Positions 1-5,499 of a stretch of DNA of 5,661 nt are shown here, piece after piece (within the stretch, counting starts at the first letter, position 1; each line of letters opens with the position of its first letter). The position numbers and the translations under genes were made by a program. This stretch comes from Acholeplasmataceae bacterium. GTDB taxonomy: Bacteria; Bacillota_I; Bacilli_A; Acholeplasmatales; Acholeplasmataceae. A model generated the notes under the pieces. It was not told the origin of the DNA. It worked only from the letters and a program-made list of their open reading frames with translations, and searched no databases. The stretch lies in NCBI GenBank assembly GCA_030656435.1, contig JAUSOA010000046.1:1-5661 (forward strand), read 5' to 3'.

Positions 1-89
1 TCCATTTAGGATTTGATGGAAATGATGCTCCAGACATTATCCATTTAGGATTTGATGGAAATGATGCACCAGATATCATTCACCTTTAA
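1..89 (+). CDS. 3' end of an unrecognised gene with a tandem-repeat C-terminal tail (partial)
   Basis: Only the last 28 codons lie in the window. The reading frame starts at base 3 and stops at TAA 87-89. They encode two full copies of the 13-residue unit HLGFDGNDAPDII followed by a final HL. Bases 1-2 (TC) match the end of the Ile codon that closes a unit, so at least one more copy probably lies upstream. Evidence that this frame is coding: the two DNA copies differ at four positions, all silent third-codon positions, while the other two forward frames contain stops or give no conserved product. The tail is acidic and rich in Gly, Asp and Asn, and has no Cys, Lys or Arg. I do not recognise the family, and the main body of the protein is outside the window, so no function is offered. 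No terminator is visible just after the stop. Confidence 0.65.
   Translation, partial: HLGFDGNDAPDIIHLGFDGNDAPDIIHL
3..86 (+). repeat. 39-bp in-frame tandem repeat, 2.15 copies visible
   Basis: Copies run 3-41 and 42-80, and a third begins at 81-86 before the stop codon. The unit is 39 bases, a multiple of three, so gain or loss of copies keeps the frame. The complete copies differ only at GCT/GCA, GAC/GAT and the two Ile codons ATT/ATC, all synonymous. The array probably continues to the left of the window. Confidence 0.9.
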
Positions 90-304
90 TACCACAAAAC
101 AAAGTTGAATATTATCAATCAGACTTCGCAAATACAAATCAATTATATCATATCGATAGATTTGTTTTAAGAAGTAACTGAGAAATTATTGCGAAAGTAT
201 TTCATAGGCAAGAAAGTGCTTTAGCAATATTAAAAATTGAATCTAGAAAAGATTTCATTCGCCAATTCGTGAAAAACTTAAAGATGTTGGAGTTGCTCAA
301 ATGA
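89..304 (+). pseudogene. Interrupted open frame, possible decayed or frameshifted gene
   Basis: In the frame starting at base 89 (codon starts 89, 92, 95 and so on) there is open reading to TGA 179-181. It then reopens at once and stays open to TGA 302-304. The first part contains the segment NKVEYYQSDFANTNQLYHID; the second part contains EIIAKVFHRQESALAILKIE and ends near NLKMLELLK. The composition is protein-like: charged, and helical in the second part. The final TGA overlaps the ATG of the next gene as ATGA (301-304), the arrangement expected of a translationally coupled upstream gene. There is no ATG at the left end, so the frame lacks a normal start as well as having an internal stop. 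It could be a remnant, a frameshifted continuation of the repeat-tail gene, or chance openness in AT-rich DNA. I do not recognise the product. Confidence 0.35.
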
Positions 305-753
305 CATATGTAATTATGATCTGGATGATAACCATCTTATTAACCATATGGTTACTCTCACGAGTAAATCAAACAAATAAATATCTTGAGAGATTTCATG
401 AAATGAGTATAGAAAAAAATAATATTCATGACTTTATCAAAAATAGATTGTGCGTAGCAACTATTGTCATAATCGTCATGTGGTGGATTTCATTTATATT
501 GCTCGAATCTTATAAGTTGAATTATATTCATTATACAACACAATACAACTATCAGATAATAGCGTTCATATTTCTTTCACCAGTTATATTTTATATTCAA
601 TGGAAGAGAAAAAAATCAATTAAAGAAAAATACAATGCTTGTATGATTAATTGTGATTTAAGAATGGAGTTTGCTATAGCATTATTAACAAGTATTATCT
701 ATGCTCAAATACTATCATTTGCAATTGAATCTACAATGACATACTTAGCTTAA
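301..753 (+). CDS. Small multi-pass membrane protein, unrecognised
   Basis: The product is 150 residues with about four predicted membrane helices: roughly 3-20, 51-69, 85-100 and 123-147. A polar, charged segment (about 21-50) lies after the first helix and a basic stretch WKRKKSIKEK (101-110) after the third, which by the positive-inside rule places that loop in the cytoplasm. Cysteines are at 51, 114 and 118. The start at 301 is supported by GGAG at 289-292, eight bases upstream, and by the ATGA overlap with the interrupted frame that ends at 304; ATG codons at 316 and 325 are less well placed. The frame is open upstream to a TAG at 244-246 but without ATG, GTG or TTG. I see no terminator after it, and another small membrane protein gene follows 70 bases downstream, so the two may be cotranscribed. 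I do not recognise the family. Confidence 0.6.
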   Translation: MTYVIMIWMITILLTIWLLSRVNQTNKYLERFHEMSIEKNNIHDFIKNRLCVATIVIIVMWWISFILLESYKLNYIHYTTQYNYQIIAFIFLSPVIFYIQWKRKKSIKEKYNACMINCDLRMEFAIALLTSIIYAQILSFAIESTMTYLA

Positions 754-765
754 ATTATAGATATG

Positions 766-795
766 TTGGATCATTAGTCAATCATAATGCATAAT
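766..795 (+). promoter_or_regulatory. Weak candidate promoter before the 824-1243 gene
   Basis: TTGGAT (766-771) and CATAAT (790-795) are separated by 18 bases and lie about 30 bases ahead of the start at 824. Both are imperfect matches to the vegetative consensus, and AT-rich spacers give such matches by chance. The alternative is that this gene is transcribed from upstream together with the 301-753 gene. Confidence 0.2.
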
Positions 796-823
796 TTATT
801 AGCCTGAAAGGATATGATCATCA

Positions 824-1243
824 ATGAAAAACATTATTAAATTTATTTTAATCATCGGAGTGTTTTTAGCCATCTATATACTTGGTGGAAGACTCGTCGA
901 TGCAATCATGCCTAACCATGATTCCACACACAATTCGTCTTTGCTACTCCTTTATGGAGGAATGACTGGTTATATACTTTTCATTGTGTTTGTTGTTGTT
1001 CTTCAAGAAGAGGGATTCAGCAAGCTCAGTGTGTATAGACCTAAAACAAGCAAATTAATGCACTTTATTTATATTCTAGTTGCAGTAAGTTTTGTTATGT
1101 ACGCTTTTGTAAGTTTTAACTTACAGTTTTCAATTCTCATGGCACTCCTTTTCATGCTGATTACAGCAGCTCTTGACATGGTTCGCGACAAACTATTTCA
1201 AGAGACACAAGGGAACCCTCTCCACCCGAAACGTATCATTTAA
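824..1243 (+). CDS. Small four-helix membrane protein, unrecognised
   Basis: The product is 139 residues, with hydrophobic segments at about 5-21, 39-60, 79-97 and 99-118, and a basic C-terminal tail ending HPKRII. The short loop after helix 1 (about 23-38) contains DAIMPNHDSTHNS, and the loop after helix 2 contains QEEGFSKLSVYRPKTSK. The start is supported by AAAGGA at 807-812, eleven bases upstream, a slightly long spacing. The gene ends 22 bases before a strong intrinsic terminator, so it closes the transcription unit that may begin with the 301-753 gene. There are no catalytic motifs and no signal-peptidase site that I can identify. I do not recognise the family; a small transport accessory or sensor role is possible but unsupported. 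Confidence 0.65.
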   Translation: MKNIIKFILIIGVFLAIYILGGRLVDAIMPNHDSTHNSSLLLLYGGMTGYILFIVFVVVLQEEGFSKLSVYRPKTSKLMHFIYILVAVSFVMYAFVSFNLQFSILMALLFMLITAALDMVRDKLFQETQGNPLHPKRII

Positions 1244-1265
1244 TAAAAAACTGCACGACTCCCTT

Positions 1266-1304
1266 AGAGTAAAAGGGGTTGCCTCTCCCTTTTACTCTTT
1301 TTTT
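1266..1304 (+). terminator. Intrinsic terminator of the membrane-protein unit
   Basis: AGAGTAAAAGGG (1266-1277) pairs perfectly over 12 bases with CCCTTTTACTCT (1287-1298), with a 9-base loop, and is followed by an unbroken T run (1298-1304). It lies 22 bases after the stop at 1243 on the plus strand. Confidence 0.93.
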
Positions 1305-1324
1305 GCTGCAGCAAGACAAGAATT

Positions 1325-1353
1325 TTGTATTTTATATATTTTGGATGTATGAT
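1325..1353 (+). promoter_or_regulatory. Candidate promoter of the nitroreductase gene
   Basis: TTGTAT (1325-1330) and TATGAT (1348-1353) have a 17-base spacer. They lie after the upstream terminator and just ahead of the ribosome binding site of the gene at 1376, which needs its own promoter given that terminator. The predicted leader is very short, under about 20 bases. No operator repeat stands out. Confidence 0.5.
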
Positions 1354-1375
1354 AAAAATATAAGGAGATGATATC

Positions 1376-1918
1376 ATGTCAATAAAAGAAATTATCAAAG
1401 GTAGAGTTAGTAACTCTAAGTTTATAAATAGTAAAATAGAAGTTAAGGAGATTATTGGACTTCTTGATGATGCTGTATATGCACCGAATCATAAAATGCG
1501 AGAGCCATGGAGATTTATCATACTTGAAGGTGAAGGAAAACTAAATTTCATAAAAAAATATTTGAATGAAACGAAGAGTGAAGAGAAAGAAGAATCCAAA
1601 AAAATAATAGAAAAGGTATTCAATGCTCCAATGGTTGTAGCCTTTATTATGCCAAGAAATGTCAATTTCGCCGATGAATTAGAAGATCTACAAGCAATCT
1701 CTGCAGTAATTCAAAACTTTCTTCTTTTATTAGAAGAAAAGGAATATGGTAGTTTTTGGAAAACTCCAAAATATATTGAATCCGATCTTTTTAAAGAAGT
1801 TTTGGGTCTGAACACAAATGAGATAATTGCGGGACTTGTTATGGTTGGAAAAGTTGAAATTAAAAATCAACCTAAGCCAAGAAAAAAAGCAAGCGATATT
1901 ACAACGATTTATTCTTAA
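1376..1918 (+). CDS. Nitroreductase-family flavoprotein (YdjA-like)
   Basis: The product is 180 residues, the usual size of the compact YdjA-type branch of the FMN-dependent nitroreductase family, which reduces nitro compounds, quinones or related substrates with NAD(P)H as homodimers in the cytoplasm. Recognisable landmarks are an N-terminal Arg/Ser segment GRVSNSKF (9-16), the family signature APNHKMREPWRF (36-47), an Ala/Gln-rich helix near 103-115, GSFWKT (125-130) at the position of the GGIWRS segment of E. coli YdjA, and the late strand IAGLVMVGKV (151-160). The first motif is less arginine-rich than the common RRSxRxF version. A Lys/Glu-rich insert (about 66-80) has no role that I know. 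The start is firmly set by AAGGAG at 1362-1367, with eight bases to the ATG. The gene is monocistronic, convergent with the Rieske gene, and shares a terminator with it. The natural substrate cannot be told from sequence. Confidence 0.88.
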   Translation: MSIKEIIKGRVSNSKFINSKIEVKEIIGLLDDAVYAPNHKMREPWRFIILEGEGKLNFIKKYLNETKSEEKEESKKIIEKVFNAPMVVAFIMPRNVNFADELEDLQAISAVIQNFLLLLEEKEYGSFWKTPKYIESDLFKEVLGLNTNEIIAGLVMVGKVEIKNQPKPRKKASDITTIYS

Positions 1919-1933
1919 TACTAATATTATCAA

Positions 1934-1969
1934 AAAAAAGTAGACATATCAAAAAATGTCTACTTTTTT
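1934..1969. terminator. Bidirectional intrinsic terminator between convergent genes
   Basis: A perfect 14-base inverted repeat (1934-1947 with 1956-1969) surrounds an 8-base loop. The stem core is GTAGACAT / ATGTCTAC, and the arms are flanked by A and T runs, so RNA from either strand has a hairpin followed by a U tract. It lies 15 bases after the nitroreductase stop and 25 bases after the Rieske gene stop on the other strand, so it can end both transcripts. Confidence 0.93.
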
Positions 1970-1994
1970 AAGTTTTTATTTTAGAAAAAAATAA

Positions 1995-2318
1995 CTATAA
2001 TTCGACGAAAATTTTCCCATCTAGAACTTCAGTTCTAAATATTTTGGCTTTTTTTGTTGGCATTTTAACAAAGCCAACATGAGCTTTTTCTATAACATTA
2101 CCAGTTTTTAAATCAAACTTCGCTCCATGCAATCTACATTTCACCTCGGTATTTTCAATAGCACCCTTCGAAAGTGAACCTCCCAAATGTGTGCACTTGT
2201 CTTGAATAGCGTAAACTTTATCTGCCAATAAAGCTAACATGATAGGTGTCTCTTCAATGATTACCTTTTTCTTAAATTCTAATACTAAATCATTATAATC
2301 TAAAGCGTAGTGTAGCAT
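1995..2318 (-). CDS. Rieske-type [2Fe-2S] ferredoxin
   Basis: The product is 107 residues, the normal size of a soluble stand-alone Rieske ferredoxin, with no signal peptide or membrane helix, so it should be cytoplasmic. Both cluster motifs are intact: C42-T-H44-L-G and C61-R-L-H64-G, sixteen residues apart (H44 to C61 is 17 positions), giving two Cys and two His ligands. The following FDLKTGNV (68-75) and the closing strands to IFVEL match the fold. Proteins of this kind carry electrons to oxygenases or belong to NirD-like reductase subunits; no oxygenase is visible here. The start is supported by GGAGG (plus-strand 2325-2329), six bases from the ATG. It lies 68 bases behind glpK in the same direction, with its own candidate promoter and no terminator between them, so it may be read both alone and by readthrough. 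Its partner is not known from sequence; electron exchange with the glycerol-3-phosphate dehydrogenase complex or the neighbouring nitroreductase is conjecture. Confidence 0.92.
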   Translation of the reverse strand: MLHYALDYNDLVLEFKKKVIIEETPIMLALLADKVYAIQDKCTHLGGSLSKGAIENTEVKCRLHGAKFDLKTGNVIEKAHVGFVKMPTKKAKIFRTEVLDGKIFVEL

Positions 2319-2346
2319 TTGAAACCTCCATTTGTTCTATATAACT

Positions 2347-2375
2347 ATTATAGTCCTTTTAGATTCAACTGTAAG
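2347..2375 (-). promoter_or_regulatory. Candidate promoter of the Rieske ferredoxin gene
   Basis: Read on the minus strand, CTTACA (plus coordinates 2370-2375) is followed after 17 bases by a perfect TATAAT (2347-2352). This predicts transcription starting near 2340, about 20 bases before the ATG. The -10 matches at six of six positions and the -35 at four of six. A 6-base inverted pair, ATAACT 2341-2346 and AGTTAT 2374-2379, brackets it and could be chance. Confidence 0.55.
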
Positions 2376-2386
2376 TTATCATGCAC

Positions 2387-3880
2387 TTATTTTAGCTTGT
2401 AATGTCTAGTTGCTTCAACAGCGATTTTCCAGCCATGTATATTTTTCTTTCTTGTTTCTTCGTCCATCCAAGGATGAAAAGCTTTCTCTAATTTCCAAGA
2501 AGATTTAATTTCATCAATTGATTTCCAATATTTTGTTGCTAATCCTGCAAAATAGGCAGCACCTAAAGCTGTCGTTTCTTGAATCACTGGTCTTTCGACA
2601 CTAAGATTTAAGATGTTAGACTGAAATTGCATCAAAAAATCGTTTACCGTTGCACCACCATCCACCTTAAATTCTTGAATAGGCAAATTGGTATCTTCCT
2701 CCATAGCTCGTAAAACTTCCATAGACTGATAGCAAATGGATTCTAAAACTGCTCTTGTTATATGTTCTTTTGTAGTTCCACGCGTTAAACCAAACATAGC
2801 CCCTCTAGCATCAGAGTCCCAATAAGGTGTACCAAGTCCTACGAAAGCTGGAACAATGTAAACACCTTCATTAGACTCTAATGATTCTGCAAGCTTTTGA
2901 GTTTCAGATGCTGAAGAAATAAGTTTAATACCATCTCGAAGCCATTGAACAGATGAACCACCTACAAATACACTACCCTCTAGTGCATAAGTGATTTTGT
3001 TGTCAAGACCCCACGCAATCGTTGTTAATAAGCCATGTTTCGAGTGAATAGGCTCTGCACCTGTATTCATTAACATAAAGCATCCCGTACCATAAGTATT
3101 TTTTACCATGCCCTTTTCAAAACAAGCTTGGCCAAATAATGCAGCCTGCTGATCTCCAGCAATGCCACTAATTGGAACAGACTCACCAAAAAAGTGGTAG
3201 GGAATAGTATATCCATAAACTTCAGAAGAAGATTTAACTTCAGGAAGTAAAGACATTGGAACTTCAAGAATTTCGCATAGTTCTTCATCCCATTTTAAAT
3301 CATGGATGTTAAATAGTAAGGTACGGCTTGCATTCGTGTAGTCAGTAATATGCTTATTTCCAGTTAATTTATACAATATCCAGGTATCAATCGTGCCAAA
3401 GCATAGTTCACCAGATTCAGCTCTTTCTCTTGCACCTGGAACATGATCAAGAATCCATTTAATTTTCGTACCTGAAAAGTATGCATCTATTAATAAACCT
3501 GTTTTTTTATTGAATAAGTCAGAATATCCCTTTTCTTTTAAGTCATTACAGATATCAACACTTTGTCTAGATTGCCAAACAATAGCATTATAGATAGGGT
3601 CTCCAGTTTTTTTGTCCCAAATCACTGTTGTTTCTCTTTGGTTGGTAATTCCAATCGCATGAATATCTTTCGCCTTGATTTTTGCTTCCAAAAGAGATCT
3701 CGCCATCACTGTTAAAACACTAACCCATATTTCATGAGGATTATGTTCAACCCAACCTGGATTCGGATAAATTTGATTAATTTCTTCATTTGCCTTTCCG
3801 ATGATATTGCTATCATGGTCGAAGATTATAGCTCTCGTGCTTGTTGTTCCTTGATCAATTGACATGATATATTTTTTCAT
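2387..3880 (-). CDS. glpK: Glycerol kinase
   Basis: The product is 497 residues, full length for GlpK (FGGY kinase family), which phosphorylates glycerol to sn-glycerol-3-phosphate with ATP in the cytoplasm. The N-terminal ATP-binding motif DQGTTSTRAI lies at 9-18. Glycerol-contacting residues known from E. coli GlpK are present: R82-E83 in NQRETT, W102, Y134 and D243-Q244 in AGDQQAALFG. The FGGY C-terminal signature region is represented by VDGGATVNDFLMQFQSNIL (407-425) and ETTALGAAY (435-443). The loop PYHFFG places His229 where Gram-positive enzymes are phosphorylated by HPr of the PTS, so activity is probably tied to sugar supply. The start has AGGAG (plus-strand 3888-3892), seven bases away, squeezed into the 15-base gap after the DUF1667 gene, so it is the fourth gene of the glp operon. 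I see no terminator after it. No frameshift or missing catalytic residue is seen. Confidence 0.98.
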   Translation of the reverse strand: MKKYIMSIDQGTTSTRAIIFDHDSNIIGKANEEINQIYPNPGWVEHNPHEIWVSVLTVMARSLLEAKIKAKDIHAIGITNQRETTVIWDKKTGDPIYNAIVWQSRQSVDICNDLKEKGYSDLFNKKTGLLIDAYFSGTKIKWILDHVPGARERAESGELCFGTIDTWILYKLTGNKHITDYTNASRTLLFNIHDLKWDEELCEILEVPMSLLPEVKSSSEVYGYTIPYHFFGESVPISGIAGDQQAALFGQACFEKGMVKNTYGTGCFMLMNTGAEPIHSKHGLLTTIAWGLDNKITYALEGSVFVGGSSVQWLRDGIKLISSASETQKLAESLESNEGVYIVPAFVGLGTPYWDSDARGAMFGLTRGTTKEHITRAVLESICYQSMEVLRAMEEDTNLPIQEFKVDGGATVNDFLMQFQSNILNLSVERPVIQETTALGAAYFAGLATKYWKSIDEIKSSWKLEKAFHPWMDEETRKKNIHGWKIAVEATRHYKLK

Positions 3881-3895
3881 AATGGTTCTCCTAGT

Positions 3896-4246
3896 TTAGA
3901 CTTCAATTAATAGTGATTTGGTTGCAACGATATCTACTTTTGTATCTAAGATATTCTTGATGATTACATCTCCTATTTTAACATCTTTGGAGACGATAAC
4001 TTCATCTATTTCTAAAAGAGCTTTAAAAAGAAGCTTTTTTGGAATTGGTTGACTTGTTTTTACAGGTAATCTGGGATGTGACCTGCATATAGTCCTAACT
4101 GTTGTGGTTAACATTCTCTTAGGATTTTCCATTTCAATTAAAGCATAACCTTCACCCTTTGGACAGCGATTTCCTGAAACACTTAGATTATCATCAATAA
4201 CAAGATGACACCCCACTGGACAAACAATACAAGTCATTTTTTTCAT
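3896..4246 (-). CDS. DUF1667 cysteine-motif protein, probable glycerol-3-phosphate dehydrogenase accessory subunit
   Basis: The product is 116 residues. The N-terminus carries C6-x-x-C9-P-x-G-C13 and then NRCPKGEGYA with C28, the conserved four-cysteine pattern of DUF1667 (COG3862), suited to binding zinc or an iron-sulfur cluster. A fifth Cys is at 54. The remainder has the family's LTTTVR (46-51) and RLPVKTSQPIPK (59-70) segments. Genes of this family commonly lie beside GlpA-like and COG0446 oxidoreductases, and the three are thought to form an anaerobic glycerol-3-phosphate dehydrogenase; the biochemical role of this subunit is inferred from that context. The start overlaps the preceding gene's stop as ATGA (4243-4246) and has GGAGGAG (plus-strand 4252-4258), a strong site that suggests translational coupling with stoichiometric production. 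The cofactor cannot be decided from sequence. Confidence 0.9.
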   Translation of the reverse strand: MKKMTCIVCPVGCHLVIDDNLSVSGNRCPKGEGYALIEMENPKRMLTTTVRTICRSHPRLPVKTSQPIPKKLLFKALLEIDEVIVSKDVKIGDVIIKNILDTKVDIVATKSLLIEV

Positions 4247-5499
4247 AGCAACTCCTCCAATTCAATGGATATCTCATCTTTCGATACAAAGTCTGCTGGT
4301 TTTATCAACATTTTCTCCATCTCAGCAGGTGCGATATACTTAGCCTTTTTTGTTTGAATTACTTTTCCATTTTGAATTATTTTGAACACACCTTTTTCCA
4401 TTTTTTCTGTCACTCTAAAAGATAGCTCAAAGGGTTCATCTAAATGATTGAAATCAATTTTGTGAGGTACAGTGTATCGAATCCTATTGCCTAGTATAAT
4501 TTGTTTTTCATCTTTTTCGCTATGATTACCTTGTTGACAGTATAATTTAGCCTTCAATCCAACAAGTTCGCTTTCCTTCGTAACCCAATCAACTAAATCA
4601 TGAACGTGAAGTGCATTTCCACAAACATAAAGGCCATCAATATTCGTTTGATAATGTTGGTTGACAACAGCACTCTTGGTAACCTTACTTGTTTCAATGA
4701 CTAAAGATTCGAATAATGCAATATCAGGAATTAAACCGACGGATAATAAGAGCGTATCAACCTTAAATACCTTTTCAGAACCAATAATTGGTTTGAAGTC
4801 TTTGTCTACCTCGGATATTGTTATTTCTTCTAGTTGATCTTTACCCTTAATATCGGTTACTGTATGTGAAAGAAATAAAGGGATATCAAAGTCCTCTAAG
4901 CATTGTGCTATATTTCTCGTAAGTCCATTTGAATAAGGCATAATTTCTGCGACCCCATGAACCTTAGCACCCTCTAATGTCATGCGTCTTGCCATGATTA
5001 ATCCAATATCACCACTACCCAAAATGAATATATCTTTTCCAACCAAATAACCATCGATATTCAAATAGCGTTGTGCGCTTCCCGCAGGCATGATTCCCTT
5101 TGGTCTTTCACCAGGAATCAAAACTGCCCCTCTAGTTCTTTCAAAGCATCCACTTGAAAGAATGACAGCCTTTGCTTCAATATATGAAAATCCTTTTTCT
5201 AGACTTGAAACTGAAATTAGAAAATTTTTGGATTTAGCAATATCGATAACGGTTGTATGTAGTAATACTTTAATATTCTTATTTTCCAAAGCTTCAATAA
5301 ATCTTGATGCATATTCTGGACCTGTTAATTCTTCATGAAAAAACTCGAGACCGAATCCTGTATGAATACATTGATTTAGGATTCCACCTAATTCTTTTTC
5401 TCTTTCGATAATTAATATATTCAAATTAGAATCTGATGCTTGAATTGCAGCAGAAAGTCCTGCTGCACCACCACCAATAACAGCTATATCTACTTTCAT
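4243..5499 (-). CDS. FAD/NAD(P)-binding oxidoreductase, GlpB-like subunit of glycerol-3-phosphate dehydrogenase
   Basis: The product is 418 residues of the pyridine nucleotide-disulfide oxidoreductase fold (COG0446). The FAD-binding Rossmann motif GGGAAG is at 9-14 with its acidic strand end LIIERE (29-34). GGILNQCIHTGFG (38-50) carries the one conserved Cys44, and the classic CxxxxC redox pair is absent. The second dinucleotide fold is ILGSGDIGLIMARRM (159-173). LLSVGLIPD (251-259) and NIDGLYVCGNALHVHDLVDW (286-305) are the late FAD-contact segments, and an extra domain of about 90 residues closes the protein. The family partners GlpA-like dehydrogenases and DUF1667 proteins, so it probably passes electrons from glycerol-3-phosphate oxidation to NAD(P), a quinone or another carrier; the acceptor is unknown. 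The start has AAGGTG (plus-strand 5505-5510) and overlaps the upstream stop as ATGA. The stop overlaps the DUF1667 start in the same way. Confidence 0.92.
   Translation of the reverse strand: MKVDIAVIGGGAAGLSAAIQASDSNLNILIIEREKELGGILNQCIHTGFGLEFFHEELTGPEYASRFIEALENKNIKVLLHTTVIDIAKSKNFLISVSSLEKGFSYIEAKAVILSSGCFERTRGAVLIPGERPKGIMPAGSAQRYLNIDGYLVGKDIFILGSGDIGLIMARRMTLEGAKVHGVAEIMPYSNGLTRNIAQCLEDFDIPLFLSHTVTDIKGKDQLEEITISEVDKDFKPIIGSEKVFKVDTLLLSVGLIPDIALFESLVIETSKVTKSAVVNQHYQTNIDGLYVCGNALHVHDLVDWVTKESELVGLKAKLYCQQGNHSEKDEKQIILGNRIRYTVPHKIDFNHLDEPFELSFRVTEKMEKGVFKIIQNGKVIQTKKAKYIAPAEMEKMLIKPADFVSKDEISIELEELL

Noticed and set aside
1..86. CRISPR array or mobile-element end
   Set aside because: The repeat copies are directly adjacent with no spacers, are a multiple of three bases, and are translated in frame with only silent differences.
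179..181. TGA read as Trp or selenocysteine in the interrupted frame
   Set aside because: TGA is used as a true stop in two ATGA overlaps elsewhere in the window, and I see no convincing hairpin right after this TGA of the kind bacterial selenocysteine insertion needs.
247..300. In-frame upstream extension of the 301-753 gene
   Set aside because: The frame is open back to a TAG at 244-246 but has no ATG, GTG or TTG, and GGAG at 289-292 fits the start at 301.
1730..1933. Minus-strand open frame of 67 codons antisense to the nitroreductase gene
   Set aside because: It lies inside a well-supported gene, runs into the terminator hairpin at its start, and has a composition typical of antisense AT-rich coding DNA.
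2341..2379. Six-base inverted repeat around the Rieske promoter as an operator
   Set aside because: The arms are only six bases, 27 bases apart, and AT-rich, so chance is the simpler explanation.
3103..3288. Minus-strand open frame of 61 codons within glpK in another frame
   Set aside because: It is a shadow of the intact glycerol kinase frame, with no motif of its own.
5090..5338. Plus-strand open frame of 82 codons opposite the GlpB-like oxidoreductase gene
   Set aside because: It is antisense to a strongly conserved gene, with no promoter or recognisable product.
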